From Dyadobacter sp. SG02 (GTDB lineage: Bacteria > Bacteroidota > Bacteroidia > Cytophagales > Spirosomataceae): a stretch of 64,000 bases of DNA. Made by a program: the position numbers and the translations under genes. The notes below the pieces were generated by a model. The model searched no databases and was not told the origin of the DNA. It worked only from the letters and a program-made list of their open reading frames with translations. Positions 44,255 to 52,667 of this stretch are shown one piece after another (the first letter of the stretch is position 1; each line of letters begins with the position of its first letter). The stretch is from NCBI RefSeq assembly GCF_900109045.1, contig NZ_FNYL01000007.1:1-64000 (forward strand). The letters run 5' to 3'.

Positions 44255-45131
44255 TTATACCATTGTGAATATCCACCAGAATATGGTGGTCGTCCCGCAC
44301 CCAGTTACCGCTCTGGTACTTCTTATGCTTCGCAGTGAACAGGTAATCTTCAAACATAGCATAAGCCTTGTGCGCCTCTTCGACCGAGTAGAAGGAGCTC
44401 GCCCAGGTAGCCGGGATTTTGTCTTTTTTTACAACGCCCACACCTACATTGTACAGCTTCACAATACCTTGTGAAAACTCCATTGAAATATAATCCTGCT
44501 CCCTCACCTGCGCGCTGCTGAGGATTGACGCGGTGTGTGCCAGGTAGTTAAGCAATCGCGCACGTATTTGCGCCTCATTTTCAGATTTCGCCGGTTTAAT
44601 GCGCCACCAATTGTTTTTCCCGAAATAAGGATCGTCCTGAAAACGTAATAATTTTTGGCCATACTCGGTCAGCGAAACACTTTGATTGGGCAAAAACTCG
44701 AAATTGATCAGTCGTAATCCATTGTCGGCATAGGAGATGAACACGCCGATTTCCTCGGTTTTGCGGTTCGAAGTGAGAAAAATCGTGTTGGCTGCAGTGT
44801 CGAAATCCCACCTTCCCGTCGTGTACTCGCCCTTTGTACCTACTCTGGTGAAAGTGCTGTCGGGGAAGAATGAGATGAGCATATTGTGGTTGTCGCCCGG
44901 TTCGTACTGCCTCACGGGCTGGCCATCGGGCCGAACGACTCCCTCGTCGGTGGTACTCACGCCGGAAATCCGCCAGGTACCGAGCATGTTTGCCGGTTTG
45001 GGTTTGATACGCTCTTCCATTACCTCGCGCGGCTGGCGCCCGGGCCGTTTCGATCCGGTGCGGTAAATGATCCCGTGATGCTGCATCATGGTGATCATAA
45101 TGAAGAGGATGAGGAGTTTCAAGGATGTCAT
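44244..45131 (-). CDS. Exported or membrane-anchored hypothetical protein
   Basis: A 295-residue protein that I cannot assign. A short N-terminal hydrophobic stretch (about 4-17) may be a signal sequence. The first half has a lipocalin-like run: MLGTWRISGVST, then ISFFPDSTFTRVG, TTGRWDFDTAANTIFLT and GLRLINFEFL, a pattern of short beta strands common in DUF-type lipocalins of Bacteroidota. The second half is mixed helix and strand (ARLLNYLAHTASIL, VKLYNVGVGVV, SVEEAHKAYAMFEDYLF). No catalytic motif is visible. Single gene, with no obvious operon partner. Confidence 0.65.
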   Translation of the reverse strand: MTSLKLLILFIMITMMQHHGIIYRTGSKRPGRQPREVMEERIKPKPANMLGTWRISGVSTTDEGVVRPDGQPVRQYEPGDNHNMLISFFPDSTFTRVGTKGEYTTGRWDFDTAANTIFLTSNRKTEEIGVFISYADNGLRLINFEFLPNQSVSLTEYGQKLLRFQDDPYFGKNNWWRIKPAKSENEAQIRARLLNYLAHTASILSSAQVREQDYISMEFSQGIVKLYNVGVGVVKKDKIPATWASSFYSVEEAHKAYAMFEDYLFTAKHKKYQSGNWVRDDHHILVDIHNGIKQK

Positions 45132-45312
45132 GGCGCGGCTGTTGATGGGGATAGCAATACCCTAAAGTTAAATATTTTCTTTTATTCCAAATGAAGTAAA
45201 CCGGCAGCAACATGAAATTTTGAGTAATTCCCGGCCACTTTTTACTTATCTCCGCATATCGGGATGGTCATACGGCATCCGTAATTAATCCTAAAACCCA
45301 GGACTTCTGCCC

Positions 45313-48300
45313 ATGAATTTGCTCAGGTTGCTACCGCTGCTGTTTGTATTTGTATTGTTTGGATTTGAAGATGATCCGAAACGGCTTGAATCCGAATACG
45401 CGGTGCAATCCGCTGATACGCCCTTGCGCGCCGTACAGGATGCCAAAGGTGAAACCATCAGCATTTTCAAGGGGAGCGAAGCCAAACCGATCTTAACACA
45501 GAATGCCAGGCCCGATTTCCGTCCGTACCTGCACCCGATCGTCGCGCCCGACGGCAAAGGCGTTCTCACCGAATACAGCCCCGGCCACCACAAGCACCAG
45601 ACCGGTATTTACTGGGGCTACACCCGTGTAAATGGCCGTGATTACTTCCATCATCCGACGGATGGTTACTGGAAAAAAGTATCTGCAAGCGTAATTGAGG
45701 CCAAAGGCACGGAGGTGAAATGGCAAACCGTCTACGACCTGCTCGACTCAACTGGTGCTGCTGTTCTGACAGAAACACAAAACTGGTCGATGCGCGTGAA
45801 AGACGGCAAATATCTCCTCGATCTGGAATGGAACGGCGAGGCCAAAACGGATGTGACGATTGGCAAGTATGACTACGGCGGCCTGTTTGTGCGTATGCCG
45901 TGGAAGGAAGGCATTAAAGGCGAGGTCGTAAATGCAGCACGTCAAAAGAACGAAAAAGCAGAGGGCCAGGCAGCCATGTGGGTGGATATCGGTATGCAGG
46001 TAGCGGGTCGTAACGATCTGGCGCACATAGCCATTCTCGATCATCCGTCCAACAAAGGCTACCCGCAAACGTGGCGCGTGGACGGGCAACTGGGCGCGGG
46101 GCCGGCACGCGCACGTAAGGGCGATTGGCACATCAAGAAAGGGGAGACAGAGACCATTAAGCATGAGCTGGTGATTTACACGGGTGATTTTAAGGATGTT
46201 GAGTTAAACAAAACATTTGGGGAGTTCATTGGTAACACTGGTCAGTATAACACAACGGCACTTTGGGCATTGGCTCAAAAAGAGGGTAGGGAGGCCAAGT
46301 TCCTGAGCGCGCAGGAAGCCGTAGCTGCCATGACCGTCAAGGACGGTTATCAGGTAAATGCATTTGCTTCCGAACCCATGATGACCCAGCCGATGGCATT
46401 CTGCTGGGACGACCGTGGTCGGATGTGGATCGCAGAGAACAAAGACTACGAATCGCGCGGGAAGGGCTTTTCCAACGCCGGTACCAGCCGCATCCTCATC
46501 CTCGAAGACACCGACCACGACGGCGTGGCGGATAGCAAAAAGGTTTTCATGGAAGGTATCGCATTTCCGGCTGCATTGGCGGTCGGTTTTGACGGCGTAT
46601 TTGTGGGCGCACCGCCTAACTTACTTTTTGTACCCGATAAAAACGGCGATGACAAGGCCGATATGGATGATATCGAGGTCCGCCTCACCGGCTGGGGCAT
46701 CCGCGACCGCCACGAAACGCTCAACAGTTTCCATTGGGGGCCGGATGGCTGGCTTTACGGTTTACAGGGTTTTGCGACGCCTTCCAAAGTGGGCAGGCCG
46801 GTTGGAAAAGGAAAATTGTATAAACATAACGACGCATTTCCCGAGAATGTCGAAGTCGAGGATGGCGTCGATATCAATGGCGGCGTGTGGCGGTACCATC
46901 CTACGAAACGCAAATTTGAAGTCGTGGCCCACGGTTTCAGTAACCCCTGGGGCGTCGATTACGATGCCAAAGGCCAACTGTTCATTACCGCATGCGTGAT
47001 CCCGCATTTGTGGCACGTGGTACCGGGCGGCATTTACCACCGGCAGGGCGGGCAGCATTTCAATCCATATGTGTATAACGATATCAAAACCATCGCCGAC
47101 CACAGCCACCGCTCGGCGCACGGTGGCGCGCGCATTTATCTTTCGGACGCATTCCCTGCCTCCGAACGCGGCAAGATATTCATGGCCAACATTCATGAGC
47201 ATGGCATTCTCTCCGACGAGCTGGTCCCGAAAGGCTCGGGTTTTTCCGGCAAGCATAGCGACGACTTTCTGATGGCCAATAATGCCCAATGGGTCGGTTT
47301 TAGTATGGAAATAGGGCCGGAGGGCGGCATGTACATCCTCGACTGGCACGACGCCGACATTTGCGGTTCCGACGTGCTGAACTCCGAAACCGGCCGGATT
47401 TTCAGGGTAATGCCCAAAAACTCGCTCGCCGAAAACTGGAAAGGCCGGTATAACGATCTCAACAAACTCAGCGATGCCGACCTGGCTGCATTACAAACCA
47501 GCAAAAGTGAATGGCACGCCAGGCGTGCACGGGTAATTTTGCAGAGTCGCGCCGCGGGCGGTCGGGCCGCAGACGGTCGGGCTGCGGGCAGCAAAATTTC
47601 GCAGGAAGCGGTAGGAAAATTAAACACATTATATCAATCCAAAGACAATGCGGATAATCGCCTCCGCGCGATGTGGGCCTTGAAAGTGACTGATAATCTG
47701 AGTGATGCTACTTTAAAACAGGCGCTTTCCGACGCGGATGCTCACGTACGCGCCTGGGCGATCCAGTTCCTTTGCGAAGATGCGCAGCCTGCGGCGGAAG
47801 TCGTTAATCAGTTTGCGCAAATGGCGGTGAATGATCCGTCGCCCGTGGTGCGCCTGTACCTGGCTTCGGCATTGCAGCGCGTGGATGTAAATGCAAAATG
47901 GAGCATTGGGAAAGGTCTGCTCTCTCACGCGGAGGATGCGGGGGATCATAATTTGCCTAAAATGATCTGGTTCGGTATGGAGCCGCTGATTAAAGACAAT
48001 GCTGCAAAAGCGCTGGAACTGGCCGCTGGAAGTAAAATTCCGATGGTAACCCAGTTCATCGCGCGTCGGCTGGTTGATGCGGATCAAACCAACATACTTG
48101 TCGCAAACCTCGGTAAATCAACGGCCAACCGAGTCGATATTCTGACCGGCATGCGCGACGGCCTGGAAGGTCGTACGGACATTAAGACACCCGAAAACTG
48201 GAATGCCGTCTACGCGAAACTGAAACAAGCCGACAAACCTACTGCCCAACTTGCCGCCGACCTCGGCCGCCATTTTGGAGATACTGAATCTGCGAAAACC

Positions 48301-49185
48301 GCATTGGCGACATTGAAAAACAAATCCGCCGCATTAACCGAGCGCCAAAAAGCATTGCAATCACTCGCCGCCCGCCAGCGCCCTGAACTTGCGGCGGAAC
48401 TTCCCGCATTACTGAACAACAATGTATTACGCCTTGACGCCATCCGCGCTGTGGCCGGTTACGACAGCGAACCATTAGCCAAGCAGCTGATCGACGCCTA
48501 TCCGAAATTCAATGCGCAGGAAAAATCCGAAGCCGTGCAAACCCTCGCCTCGCGCCCGAAATCGGGCTGGCTCCTTACGCAAGCCATTTCGAAGAATGTA
48601 ATCCCTAAAAAGGATGTCCCGACCTACGTAGCCCGCCAGCTCCGTAGAGTGGTAGGCAGCGGTTTTGTGGAAGTATGGGGCCCGATCGACCACGTCGCAT
48701 TCGATGAAAAAGCCTATAAGAAATATCGCACGCTGCTCAGCGACAAGGCCGTCGCCGACGCCAGCAAAGCCCAGGGCCGCATCGTGTTCCAGCGCACCTG
48801 CGCACCCTGCCACAAACTTTACGGCGAAGGCGGCATCATCGGCCCCGAGCTCACCGGCTCCAACCGCGCCAATCTCGACTACCTCTTAGGCAATATCCTC
48901 GACCCCAGCGGTGAAATTCAGGACGACTACAAAATGGTCGTCATCACCACCCGCGACGGACGGACGTATGTAGGCAACGTCGCCAAGGAAACCGACCGGC
49001 AGCTTACATTGCGCATTGTCGGTCAGGACGCTGTCGCTATTAACAAATCGGACATTCAAACGAGGGAAGTTACGCCGTCTTCAATGATGCCTACGGGGTT
49101 ACTGGATAATTTGAGTGAGAAGGAGGTTACGGAGTTGATTGCCTATTTGCGGACTACGGCGCAGGTGCCGGTTGGAAAGAAGTAG
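45313..49185 (+). CDS. DUF6807, PVC-type beta-propeller, HEAT-like and cytochrome c fusion protein
   Basis: An exported 1290-residue protein. After a signal sequence (about 1-18) comes a DUF6807/PmoA-like domain (about 35-305: HPIVAPDGKGVLTEYSPGHHKHQTG), then a PVC-type membrane-bound dehydrogenase-like beta-propeller (about 330-700: MAFCWDDRGRMWIAENKDYE, HWGPDGWLYGLQG). HEAT-like helical repeats follow (about 720-1120) and a c-type haem domain with CAPCH at 1163-1167 and a candidate axial Met in SSMMPTG. Such proteins are thought to oxidise sugars or alcohols in the periplasm and pass electrons to the haem. An Arg/Ala/Gly insert of three 15-base units lies near residues 745-760. Confidence 0.88.
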   Translation: MNLLRLLPLLFVFVLFGFEDDPKRLESEYAVQSADTPLRAVQDAKGETISIFKGSEAKPILTQNARPDFRPYLHPIVAPDGKGVLTEYSPGHHKHQTGIYWGYTRVNGRDYFHHPTDGYWKKVSASVIEAKGTEVKWQTVYDLLDSTGAAVLTETQNWSMRVKDGKYLLDLEWNGEAKTDVTIGKYDYGGLFVRMPWKEGIKGEVVNAARQKNEKAEGQAAMWVDIGMQVAGRNDLAHIAILDHPSNKGYPQTWRVDGQLGAGPARARKGDWHIKKGETETIKHELVIYTGDFKDVELNKTFGEFIGNTGQYNTTALWALAQKEGREAKFLSAQEAVAAMTVKDGYQVNAFASEPMMTQPMAFCWDDRGRMWIAENKDYESRGKGFSNAGTSRILILEDTDHDGVADSKKVFMEGIAFPAALAVGFDGVFVGAPPNLLFVPDKNGDDKADMDDIEVRLTGWGIRDRHETLNSFHWGPDGWLYGLQGFATPSKVGRPVGKGKLYKHNDAFPENVEVEDGVDINGGVWRYHPTKRKFEVVAHGFSNPWGVDYDAKGQLFITACVIPHLWHVVPGGIYHRQGGQHFNPYVYNDIKTIADHSHRSAHGGARIYLSDAFPASERGKIFMANIHEHGILSDELVPKGSGFSGKHSDDFLMANNAQWVGFSMEIGPEGGMYILDWHDADICGSDVLNSETGRIFRVMPKNSLAENWKGRYNDLNKLSDADLAALQTSKSEWHARRARVILQSRAAGGRAADGRAAGSKISQEAVGKLNTLYQSKDNADNRLRAMWALKVTDNLSDATLKQALSDADAHVRAWAIQFLCEDAQPAAEVVNQFAQMAVNDPSPVVRLYLASALQRVDVNAKWSIGKGLLSHAEDAGDHNLPKMIWFGMEPLIKDNAAKALELAAGSKIPMVTQFIARRLVDADQTNILVANLGKSTANRVDILTGMRDGLEGRTDIKTPENWNAVYAKLKQADKPTAQLAADLGRHFGDTESAKTALATLKNKSAALTERQKALQSLAARQRPELAAELPALLNNNVLRLDAIRAVAGYDSEPLAKQLIDAYPKFNAQEKSEAVQTLASRPKSGWLLTQAISKNVIPKKDVPTYVARQLRRVVGSGFVEVWGPIDHVAFDEKAYKKYRTLLSDKAVADASKAQGRIVFQRTCAPCHKLYGEGGIIGPELTGSNRANLDYLLGNILDPSGEIQDDYKMVVITTRDGRTYVGNVAKETDRQLTLRIVGQDAVAINKSDIQTREVTPSSMMPTGLLDNLSEKEVTELIAYLRTTAQVPVGKK
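47546..47590 (+). repeat. Three 15-bp tandem repeats inside the propeller fusion gene
   Basis: Three units beginning GTCGSGCYGC (47546, 47561, 47576) encode repeats of Arg-Ala-Ala-Gly/Asp-Gly between the propeller and HEAT-like regions. The period is a multiple of three, so copy changes would keep the frame. Confidence 0.65.
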
Positions 49186-49190
49186 GAGAA

Positions 49191-49559
49191 TTATCTAAGT
49201 CCAAACATCTCGTCGCCCAATTCCTGATGCGCGGACGCATACTGCAAAACTGACTTTACAAAATCATTCAAAGTGACATCATACTGCGAAGCCAATAATG
49301 CAATTTTTTTATGCAAATCCGATGAAACCCGGACGTTGAAAACACCCTTGTAAGATTTCTCAGGCGACTTACCCAAGGTTTTACAAGTTTCGATATAATC
49401 ATCGACAGCCTCCTTCATGCCCTTTTTCAGTTCTTCCACAGAAGTTCCTTCGAAAGTTACAAGATCATTGACGCCTATGAGCTTTCCGAAAAACACCTCA
49501 TCGGCCGGACTATAATGAATATTGGCTGTGTAGCCGTCGTAGGATAGTGAGTTAACCAT
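49191..49559 (-). CDS. hicB: HicB-type antitoxin
   Basis: A 122-residue antitoxin. The N-terminal degenerate RNase H-like domain starts MVNSLSYDGYTANIHYSPADEVFFGKLIG, and the C-terminal ribbon-helix-helix part (FNVRVSSDLHKKIALLASQY then LNDFVKSVLQYA) binds DNA for autoregulation. It should neutralise the HicA toxin encoded just upstream. ATG at 49559 gives the family's usual N-terminus and an 8-base overlap with hicA; an ATG at 49574 adds five residues. It converges with the large fusion gene. Confidence 0.88.
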   Translation of the reverse strand: MVNSLSYDGYTANIHYSPADEVFFGKLIGVNDLVTFEGTSVEELKKGMKEAVDDYIETCKTLGKSPEKSYKGVFNVRVSSDLHKKIALLASQYDVTLNDFVKSVLQYASAHQELGDEMFGLR

Positions 49560-49815
49560 TCTTGATTTTTCCATTTTCTTTTAGAGTTGCAATGATTTGT
49601 TCAATCACGTATGATTTCACAATAGGAGAGGGATGAGGCTTATGCACTGAGATGATGCGCTTCTCATAGTCGGCAAATTTGACTCGGGACCCGCCTGTTT
49701 TCCCTGGCGGAAGTTCCTCGTAGCCGTAAAACCTGAGGATAAGAAGCAGCTCGTTCCAAGTCAGGTCTTTGGGTTTACTCATAAACCGCAAAACCAGTTT
49801 CTCAATTTGGCTCAT
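49552..49815 (-). CDS. hicA: HicA-type mRNA interferase toxin
   Basis: An 87-residue toxin with the double-stranded RNA-binding-like HicA fold. It has LTWNELLLILRFYGYEE, then TGGSRVKFAD, ISVHKPHPSPIVK and a final helix VIEQIIATLKENG. In the main HicA group the loop after the Gly carries GSH with the catalytic His; here it is GSR, and the His residues lie in VHKPHP, as in a separate subgroup. The order toxin then antitoxin is usual for hicAB. Predicted to cleave mRNA when free of HicB. Confidence 0.85.
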   Translation of the reverse strand: MSQIEKLVLRFMSKPKDLTWNELLLILRFYGYEELPPGKTGGSRVKFADYEKRIISVHKPHPSPIVKSYVIEQIIATLKENGKIKNG

Positions 49816-49940
49816 ATGAAATAGTGTGTAACTGAATATTAGTTACAAAAATAAGAGCCCGAAACGCTATTTCCAAACTTTTTGTCAGAAAATTTAATGA
49901 TCATTAGAAAGCTGACCGGAAGGTTTGTGTGCTGTGGAAA

Positions 49941-50174
49941 CTAGTCCACTTCCTCATCCTCAACCCCTTCAAAATAATTCAAAACCGTCATCAGCGGCAA
50001 CGTCGCTTTATCGGCCGCATTGGACATCTGTATTACCGCCCGGTCGATGGAGTTTGGGTCAAACCCTGAAAAATACCCCTCGATAATCTCTCCGGGCCGC
50101 AGTTGGTAAGAGATTGCTTTGTTGATGTATTTCGAAGCGCGTTTTTGAAGGCCGGTGAGTTGTGGGGCGGACAT
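49941..50174 (-). CDS. Small hypothetical protein
   Basis: A 77-residue soluble protein starting MSAPQLTGLQKRASKYINKA and ending YFEGVEDEEVD. It is basic at the front, acidic at the end, with a central LRPGEIIEGYFSGFDPNSID. I do not recognise the family. Composition and length suggest a real gene, but there is no supporting motif or neighbour. It lies 125 bases from hicA on the same strand. Confidence 0.5.
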   Translation of the reverse strand: MSAPQLTGLQKRASKYINKAISYQLRPGEIIEGYFSGFDPNSIDRAVIQMSNAADKATLPLMTVLNYFEGVEDEEVD

Positions 50175-50325
50175 GGTTATCGGGTCGTTTGGTCAAAAGA
50201 ATGCGGGCATTCTTGCTAACAAATGTACCAACGTCACGAAAAGTTTCCGCGAAAGGCCGAAGTTTCAAAGATTGGAATTCATCACGTAACGACCGGGCTC
50301 TGCTCTGTGCCGTCATGACGTACGC

Positions 50326-50910
50326 TCACCGCGGGTGGTTGGCGCGCTCGTTGCGCGCGGCCATTTCTACCGACTGGGTAATGCGTTTTTCGCGCGTTTC
50401 CGGCCTTTTGGCATTCAAAATCCATTCCAGAATGAGCCTTTTGGACGATGGCGGAAATTTTTCGAAATGCTCGAAAGCCTTTGCATTAGCATCGAATGCC
50501 TTTTGCAGGTCGTCGGGAATCACGGCATTACCTGCTGTTTCGAGGGCGTCCCACGCGCCGGTTTCCTTCGCGAGGTCGATCATCTTCCGGCCTTCGGCGC
50601 GCATCAGGCCCGCTGCGATCATCCGAGCGGCGCGTTCCTTGTTCACGGTGCTCCATTTACTTTTCGGGTTGCGCTTGGTGAAGGTGAGGTAAAAACTTTC
50701 CTCGTCGCGCTTCATGGCTTTGCTGTCGATCCAGCCGTAGCACAATGCGTGCTCGATCGATTCTTTGTAGCCGATGCTGGGCGTTGGGCTGTCTTTGTGG
50801 TAAATGATCAGAAAAACGGCGTCTCTTTTCTTGCCGTTTTCCGCCAGCCATGAGCGCCATTCCTTATTGCTCGGCGCTGGGATTGCTTCGATGCCGTTTT
50901 TAGTTTCCAT
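50326..50910 (-). CDS. YdeI/OmpD-associated family protein
   Basis: A 194-residue protein. WRSWLAENGKKRDAVFLIIY, then SIGYKESIEHALCYGWIDSK and TKRNPKSKWSTVNKERAARM form the well-kept block of this family, followed by a C-terminal helical part (FEKFPPSSKRLILEWILNAKRPETREKRI) of the YdeI/DUF1905-linked type. The family's name comes from a link with bacteriocin or polymyxin resistance; the biochemical role is unknown. Its start overlaps the end of the VOC gene by 11 bases, so they are likely co-translated. Confidence 0.85.
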   Translation of the reverse strand: METKNGIEAIPAPSNKEWRSWLAENGKKRDAVFLIIYHKDSPTPSIGYKESIEHALCYGWIDSKAMKRDEESFYLTFTKRNPKSKWSTVNKERAARMIAAGLMRAEGRKMIDLAKETGAWDALETAGNAVIPDDLQKAFDANAKAFEHFEKFPPSSKRLILEWILNAKRPETREKRITQSVEMAARNERANHPR

Positions 50911-51307
50911 GGATGATCGACAGATAATGCTTGTTAAACATTACACCCAAAATGTTGCCGAACGGGTCCACCACCGACGCCGTCACGAAACCTTCGCCCC
51001 GCGTAGTTACCGGCTGATAACTAGTGGCACCCAGTTCGAGTAGCCTGTTGTACGCGCCTTCTACATCGTCCACGTGCCAGTAAACGATCGCTCCCGCGGG
51101 TGCGCCGGCAGCCCCCGACGGAGCCCATCTGGCATCTATGATACCGATTTCATGCTCATAATCACCGACACGGAACTCGATATAGCCCTGTTTTTCGAAA
51201 TAAGGTTGCATTTCGAATACTTCTGAATACCAGCTTTTTGCGGCATCCAGATCGGCTGCATAGAAATTCAAAGTAGCGAATCCTCTGAGTGATGTTGCGT
51301 TGGCCAT
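50900..51307 (-). CDS. VOC family protein
   Basis: A single VOC protein of 135 residues: LRGFATLNFYAADLDAAKSWYSEVF in the first module and IVYWHVDDVEGAYNRLLELGA in the second, ending DPFGNILGVMFNKHYLS. The metal-ligand positions of glyoxalase I are only partly kept (His in VYWHVDD is present; the first-strand His is Thr/Asn), so an enzyme reaction is uncertain and a binding role is possible. First gene of a two-gene unit with the YdeI-like gene. Confidence 0.82.
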   Translation of the reverse strand: MANATSLRGFATLNFYAADLDAAKSWYSEVFEMQPYFEKQGYIEFRVGDYEHEIGIIDARWAPSGAAGAPAGAIVYWHVDDVEGAYNRLLELGATSYQPVTTRGEGFVTASVVDPFGNILGVMFNKHYLSIIHGN

Positions 51308-51484
51308 GCTTGTCTTTGGGTTTTGGTGTGAGTTAATACAAATCTAAACTCGGGCTGTGACAGCCTTGTGTCAGCAGGTTTAGGAACTTTAAAAAAGTTT
51401 GCCATATACTCAACCGTTTGAAAATCGGATTTTTAAAGATTGGTTGGAAAAGTTAAATTTGACTATCACGAAATCGAGGAAGCT

Positions 51485-51685
51485 ATGAATCAGTATGAAG
51501 TAATTGAAGGCTTTGAAACGCTTAGCAAAGAAGAAAAGCTGGTGGTTGCGCGAAAAATACAGATGCAAATGGCGGACGAGCTTTTTGAAGAACTTGATGC
51601 CTTACTGCCCGACGTTCCGATATCCGAAGATGAAATTCAACAGGAAATCGATGCGTATCGAAATGAAAGACGAAAGCAAGTATAA
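51485..51685 (+). CDS. Small acidic protein, likely antitoxin remnant or partner
   Basis: A 66-residue protein rich in Glu: MNQYEVIEGFETLSKEEKLV, helices through QMADELFEELDALL and an ending EIQQEIDAYRNERRKQV. Its position directly before a PIN-domain remnant, with overlapping 3' end, is that of an antitoxin in a VapBC-like or COG1569-type pair. The frame is open to a TTG at 51440, adding 15 residues. The family is not recognised beyond this context. Confidence 0.5.
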   Translation: MNQYEVIEGFETLSKEEKLVVARKIQMQMADELFEELDALLPDVPISEDEIQQEIDAYRNERRKQV

Positions 51686-51935
51686 TGCAATGAGTCATGT
51701 GCGACGGCTGGTAGGACTCGCGCTTTCGCATGCACGAAAGGTTGATTGCCCCAGTTTTCCATCTATTGCACGAGATCTGAACGATAATTACCTTCTCGGT
51801 ATTTGTGATTGCTGCTCCGCGGATTTTCTAATAACAGGAGACAAAGACCTTCTAGACCTGAAAAGGTACAATAGTACGCTCATTCTATCCATGAGCCAAT
51901 TTGCCAGGATCATTGGAACTATTGGTTCTGTATGA
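51651..51935 (+). pseudogene. PIN-domain toxin remnant (N-terminal part missing)
   Basis: The frame from ATG 51651 encodes 94 residues. The second half matches the C-terminal part of PIN-domain toxins: SIARDLNDNYLLGICDCCSA, then ITGDKDLLDLKRYNST, which hold the third and fourth acidic positions. The N-terminal strand with the first catalytic Asp (usually ..IDTNVL/..) is absent: the preceding codons MRIEMKDESKYNAMSHVRR do not fit. The front has apparently been deleted, so it is probably inactive. The frame stays open upstream to 51504 inside the small acidic gene, but those codons are not PIN-like. Confidence 0.6.
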
Positions 51936-52030
51936 TTCTAGAACTTATCAATTCTAGTCGAAAATTTCTCGCGCAATACTCAAACCGCAATACAAAATTC
52001 TCCCATTAAAAAATTTCTCAAAATTTTTTA

Positions 52031-52070
52031 CAAAACTGTCTAGGGTTTTTCCGGGGTTAGTTGCCTATAT
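52031..52070 (+). promoter_or_regulatory. Conserved promoter region of the ECF sigma gene
   Basis: The stretch with CAAAACTGTC, TAGGGTTTTTCCGGGG and GTTGCCTATAT before the sigma gene resembles the leader found before ECF sigma factors of SusC/D loci in Bacteroidota (TAGGG-T-rich then TTGC...TAT). It may be self-controlled by the sigma factor. It decides the start: an ATG at 52071 lies at the expected transcription start, so the ATG at 52095 is chosen. Confidence 0.45.
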
Positions 52071-52094
52071 ATGCGCAATGTTATTCCTAAACCC

Positions 52095-52649
52095 ATGTAT
52101 CAACGCTTTACCGACGAACAGCTGGTAGATTTGCTTCAACAGAGCAATGCCCGCGCTTTCGAGGAGATCTATGCCCGGTATTGGTACCGGCTGTTCGGTA
52201 TTGCGTTTCAGGAGACCGGCACGCGCGAGGAGGCCGAGGAACTGGTGCAGGATGTATTCGAAAACCTCTGGTTTAAGCGCGAGGATTCGCTTATCCGCCA
52301 TTTGAAGGCCTACCTGGTGGTTTCTATGAAGCACCGCATTACCAATTATATCAAATCCTGCATCACCCAGCGAAAATATCAGGAGTATCTGATTTTGAAT
52401 GAGATACGTCAGTCGTATGGCACTGAGGAGATCGTCCGTTTTGAGGACCTCTCGCGTGCGGTGGACGAGGTGATGAAAAAACTGCCCGAAAAAACGTGCG
52501 AGGTGTTCAGGCTAAGCCGGTTCGAGAACCGGTCGGTGAAGGATATTGCCGAACAGCTGAGCTTGTCGGAGAAGGGCGTCGAGTACCATATCACGCAGTC
52601 GCTCAAAGTCCTGAAAGATCAGCTCAGGGTTTACAATTCGGATCATTAG
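52095..52649 (+). CDS. ECF RNA polymerase sigma factor, FecI-like
   Basis: A 184-residue sigma-70 family factor with only regions 2 and 4. Region 2 has AFEEIYARYWYRLFGIA and EEAEELVQDVFENLWFK; region 4 has LPEKTCEVFRLSRFENRSVK and the HTH DIAEQLSLSEKGVEYHITQSL. The KYQEYLI-type linker and length match the Bacteroidota FecI-like group linked to SusC/SusD. FecR is encoded 18 bases later, so this sigma should be held inactive by FecR and released by the STN domain of the SusC. It would direct transcription of the downstream transport genes and possibly of itself. Confidence 0.93.
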   Translation: MYQRFTDEQLVDLLQQSNARAFEEIYARYWYRLFGIAFQETGTREEAEELVQDVFENLWFKREDSLIRHLKAYLVVSMKHRITNYIKSCITQRKYQEYLILNEIRQSYGTEEIVRFEDLSRAVDEVMKKLPEKTCEVFRLSRFENRSVKDIAEQLSLSEKGVEYHITQSLKVLKDQLRVYNSDH

Positions 52650-52667
52650 CCTGGAAACCACATCAAC

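Noticed and set aside
44087..44340. Short reading frames within the palindromic element
   Set aside because: They consist of Arg/Pro/Gly-rich translations of the inverted repeats on both strands and have no other support.
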